NCBI RefSeq assembly: GCF_040371945.1
Contig: NZ_BAABWS010000002.1
Coordinates: 248,001 to 312,000, forward strand
Source: Litorivita sp040371945
GTDB lineage: Bacteria > Pseudomonadota > Alphaproteobacteria > Rhodobacterales > Rhodobacteraceae
Length of the DNA: 64,000 nt
Direction: 5' to 3'
Of the stretch, positions 6,608 to 15,507 are shown piece after piece. Below the pieces are notes generated by a model. The model was not told the DNA's origin and searched no databases. It saw nothing but the letters and a program-made list of their open reading frames with translations. Made by a program: the position numbers and the translations under genes. Position 1 is the first letter of the stretch, and each line of letters starts with the position of its first letter.

Positions 6608-8287
6608 ATGAGCTTTCTTAAATTCGATAACGTCTCCAAAGGCTTCGGCGAAGGCACGCAATACAAACAAGTGCTGTCGGACATCGACCTTGAGGTGCCG
6701 GAGGGTGAGTTTCTCGCCATTCTCGGCTTCTCGGGTACGGGTAAATCCACGCTGATGAATATGGTGGCGGGGTTGGAAAAACCCACCAAAGGCACCGTGA
6801 CCTTCAAAGGCAAGCAAATCGATGGCCCGGGGCCGGAGCGCGGATTGGTGTTTCAATCCTACTCGCTGATGCCGTGGCTGACGGTGTCGGGCAATATCGG
6901 CCTTGCCGTCGATGCGGTGGCGCCGAAAATCTCCAAAAAGGCCAAACAGGAAAAGATCGACCATTACATCAAAATGGTCGGCCTGAGCCACGCGGCGCAG
7001 CGCCGTCCGGCGGAATTGTCGGGTGGGATGCGCCAACGGGTTGCCGTGGCGCGTGCGCTGGCCCTGTCGCCGGAACTGTTGCTGCTCGACGAGCCGCTTT
7101 CGGCGCTCGATGCTTTGACCCGCGCCAATCTGGCCGACGAGATTTTGCAAATCTGGGAAGAGGACAAAAAGACCGTCATCCTCATCACCAATGATGTGGA
7201 CGAGGCGATCATTCTGGCCGACCGGATTATCCCGCTCAATCCCGACGGCACTTTGGGAGAGGCGTTCAAGGTCGACATCCCGCGCCCGCGTGACCGGATG
7301 GCGATGAACCATGACGAGGGGTTCAAGAAGCTGCGCGCGCAGGTGACCAACTATCTGATGGATGTGGGGATCGACGCCAAAGCCGAAGAAAGCCGCGCCT
7401 TGCCCAATGTCACGCCGATCCACGGGGTGCCTGCGGCGGTGGCCAAGGCCCAAGAGGGGATGATCGACAATAATTTCCTCGATTTCTCGCAGCTTCACAA
7501 AATCTACCCAACGCCCAAAGGCCCGCTTACCGTGGTCGAGGATTTCAATCTCAAGCTCAATCGCGGCGAGTTTATCTCGCTGATCGGGCATTCGGGTTGC
7601 GGCAAATCCACGGTTCTGACCATGGCAGCGGGGCTAAATTCGATCTCCAAAGGGGTGATCCGCCTTGATGGCCGCGCCGTGATGGGCGCCGATCCCGAAC
7701 GCGCCGTGGTGTTCCAATCGCCCTCCTTGTTCCCGTGGCTGACCGCGCGGGAAAACTGCTCGATCGGGGTGGACCGCGTCTATCCGACCGCCAGCCGCGC
7801 CGAGCGCCAAGATGTGGTGGAATACTACCTCGAGCGCGTCGGATTGGCCGATGCCATGGACAGCACCGCCGCCGATATGTCCAACGGGATGAAGCAACGG
7901 GTCGGCATTGCCCGCGCCTTTGCTTTGTCGCCCAAACTGCTGCTTCTGGATGAGCCTTTCGGCATGCTCGACAGCCTCACCCGCTGGGAGCTTCAAGAGG
8001 TCTTGATGGAGGTTTGGTCGCGTACCAAAGTGACCGCCGTTTGCGTCACCCACGATGTGGACGAGGCGATCCTTCTGGCGGACCGCGTGGTGATGATGAC
8101 CAACGGCCCGCAAGCCACCATCGGCAAGATCGTCGATGTGGATCTGCCGCGTCCGCGCACCCGCAAGGCGCTGCTTGAGCATCCCGATTACTATACCTAC
8201 CGCCAAGAGGTGCTTGATTTCCTTGAGGAATACGAGCATGGCGCGAAACCGGCCAAAAAAGCCGCCTCCAAAGAGGATGCCGCGTAA
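6608..8287 (+). CDS. Tandem ABC ATPase of the nitrate importer (NrtC/NrtD-like fusion)
   Basis: A single 559-residue polypeptide with two complete ABC ATPase domains. Domain 1 has Walker A GFSGTGKST (about 40-48), signature LSGGM (about 137) and Walker B LLLLDEP (about 158-164), but Asn in place of the switch His (LITNDVDEA). Domain 2 has Walker A GHSGCGKST (about 327), a degenerate signature MSNGM (about 423), Walker B LLLLDEP and a normal switch His (VTHDVDEA). One of the two composite ATP sites is therefore probably impaired. The protein energises NrtB. The ATG at 6608 is used rather than a GTG at 6596. Its TAA stop overlaps the start of the FAD reductase gene. Confidence 0.85.
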   Translation: MSFLKFDNVSKGFGEGTQYKQVLSDIDLEVPEGEFLAILGFSGTGKSTLMNMVAGLEKPTKGTVTFKGKQIDGPGPERGLVFQSYSLMPWLTVSGNIGLAVDAVAPKISKKAKQEKIDHYIKMVGLSHAAQRRPAELSGGMRQRVAVARALALSPELLLLDEPLSALDALTRANLADEILQIWEEDKKTVILITNDVDEAIILADRIIPLNPDGTLGEAFKVDIPRPRDRMAMNHDEGFKKLRAQVTNYLMDVGIDAKAEESRALPNVTPIHGVPAAVAKAQEGMIDNNFLDFSQLHKIYPTPKGPLTVVEDFNLKLNRGEFISLIGHSGCGKSTVLTMAAGLNSISKGVIRLDGRAVMGADPERAVVFQSPSLFPWLTARENCSIGVDRVYPTASRAERQDVVEYYLERVGLADAMDSTAADMSNGMKQRVGIARAFALSPKLLLLDEPFGMLDSLTRWELQEVLMEVWSRTKVTAVCVTHDVDEAILLADRVVMMTNGPQATIGKIVDVDLPRPRTRKALLEHPDYYTYRQEVLDFLEEYEHGAKPAKKAASKEDAA

Positions 8288-9537
8288 TGGCCCAGCGTTT
8301 GGTGATCATAGGCGCGGGCATGGCAGCGGGGCGGCTGGTTGAACGGCTCAGCCTCGATCATGCGGGCGCCTATGACATCACGCTGTTTAATGCCGAGCCG
8401 CGCGGCACCTATAATCGCATCATGCTCTCACCGGTTCTGTCGGGCGAGAAGAGCTACGCCGAGATCGTCACCCATGATGAGGCATGGTATAGCGCGCATG
8501 GCGTGACTTGCCGCTTTGGCGAGCAGGTGACGGGCATTGATGTGGGCGCGAAAACCGTCACCGGCGCGAACGGCGCGGTGCCCTATGACCGTTTGGTGAT
8601 CGCCACCGGATCGTCGCCCTTTATCATCCCCTTGCCGGGGCGTGATCTGGAGGGCGTGATTGCCTACCGCGATCTCGAAGACACCCATGCGATGATCGCA
8701 GCCGCCGAAAAACCGCAGGCCAAAGCCGTCGTGATTGGTGGCGGGCTGTTGGGCCTTGAGGCCGCAGCAGGCCTTGCCGCGCGCGGTATGCAGGTCACGG
8801 TGGTGCACCTCATGGGCCATCTGATGGAGCGGCAATTGGACGAGGCGGCGGGGTTCTTGCTGCGCAAGGCGCTCACCGATCGCGGGATCAAGGTGATCTG
8901 CGGCGCCAACTCGCGCGAGATTTTGGGCGAGAATGGCCATGTGCGGGCCTTGGCCCTCGAAGACGGGCGCGAATTGCCCTGTGATCTTCTGGTCATGGCT
9001 GTGGGCATCCGCCCCAACACCGGCCTTGCCGTCAAAGCGGGTATCGAGGTCGCGCGCGGCATCGTTGTCGACGACCAGATGCGCACCAATCTGCCCGACG
9101 TATATGGCCTTGGCGAATGCGTCGAACATGGCGGCGCGCTTTTCGGCCTTGTTGCGCCGCTCTATGACCAAGCCGAGGTTCTGGCCACCCATCTGACCGG
9201 CGGGCAGGCGGCTTTTGCGCCCAAAGAGGTCTCGACCAAGCTCAAGGTCACGGGATGCGATCTGTTTTCCGCAGGCGATTTTGCCGCTGGCGAGGCGCGC
9301 GAGGAGATTACCCTGCGCGACCCGAAGGGCGGCAACTACAAGCGCCTTGTTCTGGAGCAAAACCGCCTTGTCGGCGCGGTGATGTATGGCGACACCAATG
9401 ATAGCAACTGGTTCTTTACCTTGATCCAAAGCGGCGCGGATGTCAGCGCGATGCGCGAGCAATTGCTTTTCGGCCCCGCGCATGAGGGGGCGCCGCCCCT
9501 TGAACCCTATGGCGGGCGGTGCAGTTTGACGGGATAA
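8287..9537 (+). CDS. NirB-like FAD/NAD(P)H reductase, likely nitrate reductase electron-transfer subunit
   Basis: Flavoprotein of 416 residues, equivalent to the N-terminal half of NirB. The FAD-binding motif VIIGAGMAAG is at the N terminus, and a second dinucleotide motif VVIGGGLLGLEAA lies near residues 150-162. The siroheme/4Fe-4S catalytic half and the BFD-like iron-sulfur domain of full-length NirB are missing. A BFD-like domain is instead present at the C terminus of NasA, encoded next. Comparable small flavoproteins (Klebsiella NasC type) pass electrons from NAD(P)H to assimilatory nitrate reductase. Start overlaps the ATPase stop by one base; nasA follows after 48 bases. Confidence 0.75.
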   Translation: MAQRLVIIGAGMAAGRLVERLSLDHAGAYDITLFNAEPRGTYNRIMLSPVLSGEKSYAEIVTHDEAWYSAHGVTCRFGEQVTGIDVGAKTVTGANGAVPYDRLVIATGSSPFIIPLPGRDLEGVIAYRDLEDTHAMIAAAEKPQAKAVVIGGGLLGLEAAAGLAARGMQVTVVHLMGHLMERQLDEAAGFLLRKALTDRGIKVICGANSREILGENGHVRALALEDGRELPCDLLVMAVGIRPNTGLAVKAGIEVARGIVVDDQMRTNLPDVYGLGECVEHGGALFGLVAPLYDQAEVLATHLTGGQAAFAPKEVSTKLKVTGCDLFSAGDFAAGEAREEITLRDPKGGNYKRLVLEQNRLVGAVMYGDTNDSNWFFTLIQSGADVSAMREQLLFGPAHEGAPPLEPYGGRCSLTG

Positions 9538-9585
9538 TCCCGCCGCGCGCATCCCCAGCAACCCCAAGTCACAAGAGGCAGCAAC

Positions 9586-12240
9586 ATGGCGGGCAAAACA
9601 TCGCAAAACCGCGCAAAGATCACCTGCACCACATGCCCCTATTGCGGCGTGGGCTGCGGGGTTCTGGCAGGCCAAGACGGTTCGATCAAAGGCGATCCCG
9701 ACCATCCGGCGAACTTCGGGCGCCTTTGCTCCAAAGGCTCGGCCTTGGGCGAAACCGTCGATCTGGAGGGGCGTTTGCTGCATCCGGTGGTGCACGGCAA
9801 ACAGGCGGATTGGGATAGCACTCTTGATCTGGTCGCCGGACAGTTTTCGCGCGCAATCCGCGAGCATGGTCCTGATAGCGTTGCCTTTTATGTCTCGGGG
9901 CAATTGCTGACCGAAGACTATTACGTCGCCAATAAACTGATGAAGGGCTATATCGGCTCGGCCAATATCGACACCAATTCGCGGCTGTGCATGGCCTCCT
10001 CGGTGGCGGGGCACAAACGCGCGTTTGGCACCGATACCGTGCCCGGAACCTATGAGGATCTCGACGAGGCGGATTTGGTCGTGCTCACCGGATCAAACCT
10101 CGCGTGGTGCCATCCGGTTTTGTATCAACGCCTCGTTGCCGCCAAACAGGCCCGCCCCGAGATGCGCGTCGTCAACATCGACCCGCGCCGCACCGCGACC
10201 TGCGATATCGCCGATTTGCATCTGGCGATTGCGCCCGATGGCGACGCGGCGCTGTTCAATGCGCTCTTGGCCGAAATTGCACGGCGCGGCGCGCAGGATG
10301 AGGCCTATGTCGACGCCCATGTGAACGGGTTTGAGGCCGCCGTCGAGGCCGCCCGCGCCAGCGATCCCGCGCTCAGCGGTTTGAGCCAAGACGAGATCAC
10401 CGCCTTTTGCGAGATGTGGATCGACACGCCCAAAGTGGTCACCGTCTATAGCCAAGGGGTCAATCAATCGGTCTGCGGCACTGATAAGGTCAATGCCATC
10501 CTCAATTGCCACCTTGCCACGGGCCGGATCGGCCGCGCGGGCATGGGGCCGTTTTCCGTCACCGGACAGCCCAACGCCATGGGCGGGCGAGAGGTTGGCG
10601 GTTTGGCCAATATGCTCGGCTGGCACCTTGATATCGAAAACGCCGATCACCGCGCCGCCGTGCAACAGGCATGGGACAGCCCGACGATGTGCACCCAAGC
10701 GGGGCTCAAGGCCGTGGACCTCTTCGATGCCTGCGCCTCGGGCAAGATCAAGGCGCTTTGGATCATTTCGACCAATCCCGCCGTCTCCTTGCCCGATGCG
10801 GGCAAGGTGGCCGAAGCGATCAAGACCGTGCCCTTCACGGTGGTCACCGACATCATGGCCCGCACCGATACCGGCGATTTGGCCGATGTCTTGCTGCCCG
10901 CCACGGGATGGGGCGAAAAATCCGGCACAGTGACCAACTCCGAGCGCCGCATTTCGCGCCAAAGACCCTTTATGCAGGCCCCCGGATCGGCGCGGCCCGA
11001 TTGGAAAATCCTGTGCGATGTGGCCGCGCGCATGGGCTGGGCGGATGCGTTTGATTATGCTGGCCCCGCCGATGTGTTTCGCGAATATGCCGCCCTCTCC
11101 GCGCTTGGCACGCAGTTTGGGCGCGATTTTGATATCTCGGGGCTGGGGGATCTGTCCGAGGCCGAATATGATGCATTGGCCCCCGTGCAATGGCCGGTGA
11201 AATGGCCGGTGCGCAAGGGCGAGCCGAGCGGCGGGCGCTTCTTTGCGAAGGGCGGGTTCTATCACGCCGACGGGCGCGCCAAAATGTTGCCGATCACCGC
11301 GCCGCAAGTCGCCGCCGCGCCTGCCGACTACCCGTTTGTGCTTAACTCCGGCCGCGTGCGCGATCATTGGCACACGATGACACGCACCGGAAAATCCGCG
11401 CGTCTGAGCCAGCATCTGGCCGAACCCTTTGCTCAAATCCATCCCGAAGATGCCTTTGCCCTTGGGGTGCGCGAGGCAGGGTTGGTCACGCTGACCTCGC
11501 CCTACGGCACCGCGACGCTGCGCGCCCTGATCACCTCCAAAGTGGCGCGCGGCGAGATCTTCGTGCCGATGCATTGGACCGCACAATTCGCGCCTTCGGG
11601 GCTCGTCAACCCGCTGATCGGCCCTGCGGTCGATCCGGTCTCGGGCCAGCCCGCGACCAAAGGCGGCGCGGTGCGGGCCGAAGCCTTTGGCGCCGGATGG
11701 TATGCTTTCATCGCCGCGCGCGGCGCGATTGATTGCAAACGCCCCTATGTGGCCAAAGCCCGAACCACCACCGGATGGCAGGCCGAAATCGCCGGTTTCA
11801 AAACGCCCAAAGATTGGGAACAGGAATTGCGCGATATCACGGGGCTGTCTGCGGCCGATGCAACCGTTATTGAAGACAGCGCCAGCGGCATCGCCCGTAT
11901 CGCCCTGACCGACGCCGATGGCACCATTGCCGCGCTGCTGTTTGCCGCGCCCGATCCGGTTGCCGTGGCGCGCGCCTTTGCGGTCTCGCTCATCGGCACG
12001 CAAACCCCCGCTTTCGAAGCGCTCGCAGGCCGCCCGGGCGCGGATCGTCCCGATCCGGGCGCAGTGGTATGTTCGTGTTTCAATGTCGGCGTGAATACGC
12101 TAAAATCGGCCATCGCCGAGGGCGCCAATACGGTTGACGCTTTGGGCGCGAAAACCTGCGCGGGCACCAATTGCGGATCATGCAAACCGGAACTGGCCGC
12201 GCTATTGGCCAACCAACTGTCGAAAGTCGCCGCTGAATGA
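9586..12240 (+). CDS. nasA: NasA, assimilatory nitrate reductase catalytic subunit
   Basis: Molybdopterin oxidoreductase of 884 residues that reduces nitrate to nitrite in the cytoplasm. An N-terminal 4Fe-4S site is formed by Cys17, Cys20, Cys24 (CPYCGVGC) and Cys48 (RLCSKG). The Mo-bis-MGD domains follow, and the molydopterin dinucleotide-binding domain occupies about 590-700. The C terminus carries a BFD-type [2Fe-2S] domain (CSCFN at about 829 and CAGTNCGSC at about 858), as in Klebsiella NasA. No twin-arginine signal is present, which fits an assimilatory enzyme. The stop overlaps the next gene by four bases. Electrons probably come from the FAD reductase encoded just upstream. Confidence 0.92.
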   Translation: MAGKTSQNRAKITCTTCPYCGVGCGVLAGQDGSIKGDPDHPANFGRLCSKGSALGETVDLEGRLLHPVVHGKQADWDSTLDLVAGQFSRAIREHGPDSVAFYVSGQLLTEDYYVANKLMKGYIGSANIDTNSRLCMASSVAGHKRAFGTDTVPGTYEDLDEADLVVLTGSNLAWCHPVLYQRLVAAKQARPEMRVVNIDPRRTATCDIADLHLAIAPDGDAALFNALLAEIARRGAQDEAYVDAHVNGFEAAVEAARASDPALSGLSQDEITAFCEMWIDTPKVVTVYSQGVNQSVCGTDKVNAILNCHLATGRIGRAGMGPFSVTGQPNAMGGREVGGLANMLGWHLDIENADHRAAVQQAWDSPTMCTQAGLKAVDLFDACASGKIKALWIISTNPAVSLPDAGKVAEAIKTVPFTVVTDIMARTDTGDLADVLLPATGWGEKSGTVTNSERRISRQRPFMQAPGSARPDWKILCDVAARMGWADAFDYAGPADVFREYAALSALGTQFGRDFDISGLGDLSEAEYDALAPVQWPVKWPVRKGEPSGGRFFAKGGFYHADGRAKMLPITAPQVAAAPADYPFVLNSGRVRDHWHTMTRTGKSARLSQHLAEPFAQIHPEDAFALGVREAGLVTLTSPYGTATLRALITSKVARGEIFVPMHWTAQFAPSGLVNPLIGPAVDPVSGQPATKGGAVRAEAFGAGWYAFIAARGAIDCKRPYVAKARTTTGWQAEIAGFKTPKDWEQELRDITGLSAADATVIEDSASGIARIALTDADGTIAALLFAAPDPVAVARAFAVSLIGTQTPAFEALAGRPGADRPDPGAVVCSCFNVGVNTLKSAIAEGANTVDALGAKTCAGTNCGSCKPELAALLANQLSKVAAE

Positions 12241-13241
12241 GCCTTGCGCCTTATGTTCGAATTCTGGGCCGCGGCCCTGGCCGTGCCCGATCGCTGGAGC
12301 GCGCCGAGGCCGCCGAGGCCATGCGCATTATTCTGGCCGCAGAGGCCGCGCCGGAGGCTTTGGGCGCGCTGTTGATGTTGATGCGCTATCGCGGCGAGAG
12401 CGCGGGCGAGATCGCCGGATTTGTCGATGCCGTGGGCGAGCGGTTGTCGGGGCGCGGGTGGCGCGGCATTGGCGCGGCGCTCGATTGGCCAAGCTTTGCC
12501 GCGGGGCGCACCCGCGGCGCGCCTTTGTTCGTTCTATCGGCCAAATTGGTGGCGCAAGCGGGATACCCCGTGCATTTGCACGGCTATAATTCGCATCAAG
12601 GCACCAATGCCTCGGTGCGCGATGCGCTTGGCCCCTTGGGGATCAAAACCTGCGAGACGCCGGAGGCGGCAAAAGCCGCCCTTGCCGAAGAGCGCATCGC
12701 CTACACGCCGCTCGAAGCGCTCTCGCCAGAGGTTTTCGATCTGTTGAAATTGCGGGCAAAATTCAACCTGCGTTCCTGCGTCAACACGGTTGCGCGGATG
12801 ATGAATCCCTCGGCGGCCCCTGCGGCGGTCCAAGGCGTGTTCCATCCCTCCTACCGTGATCTGCAATCGGATGCCTCGCTTTTGCTCGGGCGGCAGACGC
12901 TCAGCGTGATCAAGGGCGGCGGCGGCGAATTTGAGCGCCATCCGTCCAAAGAGGTGCTCGCCTATGGTCTGCGCGCGGGCGTCAAGACCGAGGTGGCCGC
13001 GCCCCCCTTGATGGATGAGACGCGCCGCTTACATGAGGCGGAGGCGCCGGACATCACCCCCGCCGCGCTTTGGTCGGGTGCGCAAGAGGATGAGTTTGCC
13101 GCCGCGACGGTGATTGGCACGGCGGGGCTTGCGCTTTATACGCTGGGCGCCGCAGGTGACGTGGCCGGCGCCGATCAATTGGCGGCGCGGCTTTGGGCCG
13201 AGCGCAACAAAAGCCATGTGTTGACCGGAGAGAGCGCATGA
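12237..13241 (+). CDS. TrpD/YbiB-like glycosyl transferase family 3 protein
   Basis: Protein of 334 residues with the fold of anthranilate phosphoribosyltransferase: a helical N-terminal domain (about 1-75) with the motif LLMLMRYRGES, then an alpha/beta domain. Its sequence is closer to the YbiB group than to true TrpD, since the TrpD pyrophosphate loop is not conserved (the equivalent region reads HGYNSHQGTNAS). YbiB of E. coli binds nucleic acid rather than making tryptophan. It overlaps nasA by four bases and cysG by four bases, so it is translationally locked into the nitrate operon. Its role there is unknown; cofactor or RNA-linked functions are possible. Confidence 0.7.
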   Translation: MSLAPYVRILGRGPGRARSLERAEAAEAMRIILAAEAAPEALGALLMLMRYRGESAGEIAGFVDAVGERLSGRGWRGIGAALDWPSFAAGRTRGAPLFVLSAKLVAQAGYPVHLHGYNSHQGTNASVRDALGPLGIKTCETPEAAKAALAEERIAYTPLEALSPEVFDLLKLRAKFNLRSCVNTVARMMNPSAAPAAVQGVFHPSYRDLQSDASLLLGRQTLSVIKGGGGEFERHPSKEVLAYGLRAGVKTEVAAPPLMDETRRLHEAEAPDITPAALWSGAQEDEFAAATVIGTAGLALYTLGAAGDVAGADQLAARLWAERNKSHVLTGESA

Positions 13242-14623
13242 AAACCTTCCCGATGTTTTTGCAAATGGCCGGACGGCGCGTGGTCATCGCGGGCGGCGGC
13301 GAGCAGGCCGCTCAAAAAAGCCGCCTGATGCTCAAGACCGAGGCCGAGATTGTCCTGCTGGCGCAGGGCGAGATCGACGAAGAGCTTGAAGGGCTGGTTG
13401 GCGAAGGCCGTATCCGTCTGGATCAATCGCCCATCACAGCCGAGCATTTTCGCGGCGCGGCTTTGGTGTTTATCGCCACCGGTTGCCCTGGCATGGATGC
13501 GGCGCTGCATGATCTGTCGCAAGTCGCGGGCGCGCTGACCAATGTGGTGGACCAGCCCGACCTATGCGATGCGATCACCCCCTCGATCGTCGACCGCGAT
13601 CCGGTGGTTGTGGCCATCGGCACCGAAGGCACCGCTCCGGTGCTCGCTCGCCAGATCAAGACCCGCATGGAAGAAATGCTCGAGCCGCGGCTTGGCGATC
13701 TGGCGGCTTTGGTCGGGCGTCTGCGCGGGGCGGCGGCGCACCGGCTTGGCCCGCGCCAGCGGCGCGATTTGTGGCGCTGGGTGTTTTCGGGCGCGCCGCG
13801 CGATGCCCATGCGCGCGGGGCCGAACGCGAGGCGGCGGAGCTTATCAAAGCGGCGATCAACACCGGCGAGTTCGCGGCGCCTCAAGCCGCGCCCGTATCG
13901 CTGGTTGGCGCGGGGCCAGGCAGCCGCGATTTGATCACCCTGCGCGGGGTGCAGCGTTTGCAAGAGGCCGATATCATCTTTTACGACCGGTTGGTCGATC
14001 CGCAATTGCTCGAACTGGCGCGGCGCGACGCCGAGCGGGTGTTTGTCGGCAAGGCCCCTGGCGCGCATAGCTGGCCGCAAGACCGGATCAACGGCGTGCT
14101 GGTGTCGGCGGCCAAACAGGGCAAGCGCGTGGTGCGCCTCAAATGCGGCGATCCGGGTGTGTTTGCACGCGGCGCCGAAGAGGCCGAGGCCCTGTCGATG
14201 GCGGGCATCCCCTTTGAAATCGTCCCGGGCGTGACAGCGGCCAGCGCGGCGGCGGCGTGCACCGGCAACTTCCTCACCGAGCGCGGCAAGACCGATACTT
14301 TGGTTCTGACCACCGGCGCCATGCGCGAGGGCGCGGCCTTGCCCGATTGGGTGTCGCATCTGACCTCGGGCACGCAAATCGGCATCTATATGGGCGTCGG
14401 CGCGGCGCAGCAGATTCAAGCCACTTTGGACGGATCGGGTTTTGCCGATGAGGTCGAGGTGCGCATCGTCAGCAAGGCGGGCCATGCGGATCAACGCGCG
14501 ATCACCTGCGCCGCGCGCGATCTTGCCCGCACCATCCGCGAGGCCGACCTGCCCAATCCGGCGATCATCTTTTTACGCCGCGCGTCAACTGCGGCGGAAG
14601 GTCAGGCGGCCAAAGAAGGCTAG
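13238..14623 (+). CDS. cysG: CysG, siroheme synthase
   Basis: Trifunctional enzyme of 461 residues. Residues 1 to about 205 form the precorrin-2 dehydrogenase/ferrochelatase part, starting with the Rossmann motif VVIAGGGEQAAQK. Residues about 215-461 form the uroporphyrinogen-III C-methyltransferase part, with VGAGPGSRDLITLRG and the loop LKCGDPGVFARG. The product siroheme is the prosthetic group of assimilatory nitrite and sulfite reductases. The ATG at 13238 overlaps the previous stop (ATGA). Its TAG stop lies within a CTAG that also serves as the stop of the convergent permease gene. No siroheme enzyme is encoded in the window, so the user of the cofactor must lie elsewhere. Confidence 0.92.
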   Translation: MKTFPMFLQMAGRRVVIAGGGEQAAQKSRLMLKTEAEIVLLAQGEIDEELEGLVGEGRIRLDQSPITAEHFRGAALVFIATGCPGMDAALHDLSQVAGALTNVVDQPDLCDAITPSIVDRDPVVVAIGTEGTAPVLARQIKTRMEEMLEPRLGDLAALVGRLRGAAAHRLGPRQRRDLWRWVFSGAPRDAHARGAEREAAELIKAAINTGEFAAPQAAPVSLVGAGPGSRDLITLRGVQRLQEADIIFYDRLVDPQLLELARRDAERVFVGKAPGAHSWPQDRINGVLVSAAKQGKRVVRLKCGDPGVFARGAEEAEALSMAGIPFEIVPGVTAASAAAACTGNFLTERGKTDTLVLTTGAMREGAALPDWVSHLTSGTQIGIYMGVGAAQQIQATLDGSGFADEVEVRIVSKAGHADQRAITCAARDLARTIREADLPNPAIIFLRRASTAAEGQAAKEG

Positions 14624-15507
14624 ATACGCCATTTGAGCAAGCGCCGCTCCAATCGGCCGATGGCAAAGCTCACCGTGACGCCAAGCGCCGAGAGGATCAC
14701 CACGCCGGCAAAGAGCCGCTCCAGATCATAAAGCGATCCGGCCTCGAGGATATAGGCGCCGATGCCGTATTCCGCCCCGAGCATTTCGGCGGCGACCAAA
14801 AGGATGATCCCGATTGCCAGCGAGATGCGCAGCCCCGACAAGATACCCGGAAGCGCGCCAGGCAAGATCACGGAGCGCACAATCGACCACCAGCCATGGT
14901 CGAAACTTTGCGCCATGCGCACCCATGTGCGGTCCACATTATCGACCGCCCCATAGGTGGCCACCACCGTCGGGGTGAAGGTGCCAAAGGCGATGAGCGC
15001 GTATTTCGACCCTTCGTCGATGCCGAACCAGATGACGAAAAGCGGCAAGAGCGCGATTTTCGGGATCGGAAAAAGCGCCGCGACCAGCGGCACCACTCCG
15101 GCCCGCACCCAAGACGACAGGCCGATCAGGATGCCGACCGACACGCCCAAAGACACGCCCAGCACCGAGCCCACCAAAAGCCGCGTGAGCGAGGGGATCA
15201 TATGCTCGGCCAAAAGGCCCGAGCGGTAAAGCCCGACCAGCGTCGAAAACACATCCGAGGGGCGGGGCAGGGTGAGCGGCGTGATGACCCCCACCCGAGT
15301 GCCCCATTCCGCCAAGCCGATCAGCAGCACAAACACCAAAATCCCGATGCCGCGGATCGGGGAGGGGGCAAAGCCGCCGCCGCGAAACCGGACCTGAGCC
15401 ATCGGGGCGCTGGCTTGCGGGGAGGAGGCTTGCGGGGAGGAGGCTTGTGGGGCGGGGGCCTGACGGGCAGGCGCCTGCGCGGCGGGGGCGGGGGCGCGAT
15501 CAGACAT
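14620..15507 (-). CDS. ABC transporter permease, SsuC/TauC type
   Basis: Inner-membrane permease of 295 residues. Residues 1 to about 45 are a low-complexity Ala/Pro/Gln/Ser tail coded by 15-bp tandem repeats. The rest is a standard BPD_transp_1 permease with about six helices and the conserved segment AIGIILLVAAEMLGAEYGIG. The start (ATG at 15507) overlaps the end of the upstream ATPase gene. The substrate class is sulfonate, taurine, nitrate or a thiamine precursor by family, and cannot be fixed from the permease. It is convergent with cysG, and both genes use the same CTAG for their stop codons. The tail is unusual for the family, which normally starts close to the first helix. Confidence 0.8.
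   Translation of the reverse strand: MSDRAPAPAAQAPARQAPAPQASSPQASSPQASAPMAQVRFRGGGFAPSPIRGIGILVFVLLIGLAEWGTRVGVITPLTLPRPSDVFSTLVGLYRSGLLAEHMIPSLTRLLVGSVLGVSLGVSVGILIGLSSWVRAGVVPLVAALFPIPKIALLPLFVIWFGIDEGSKYALIAFGTFTPTVVATYGAVDNVDRTWVRMAQSFDHGWWSIVRSVILPGALPGILSGLRISLAIGIILLVAAEMLGAEYGIGAYILEAGSLYDLERLFAGVVILSALGVTVSFAIGRLERRLLKWRI
15412..15486. repeat. 15-bp tandem repeat in permease N terminus
   Basis: Units of 15 bases start at 15412, 15427, 15442, 15457 and 15472. The first two are identical (GGCTTGCGGGGAGGA) and the others diverge. The array is in frame and encodes PQASS-type pentapeptides in the permease tail. Confidence 0.8.

Noticed and set aside
10093..12003. A 636-codon open frame antisense to nasA
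   Set aside because: Arginine/glycine/histidine-rich composition typical of shadow frames in high-GC DNA, and nasA on the plus strand has complete motifs.
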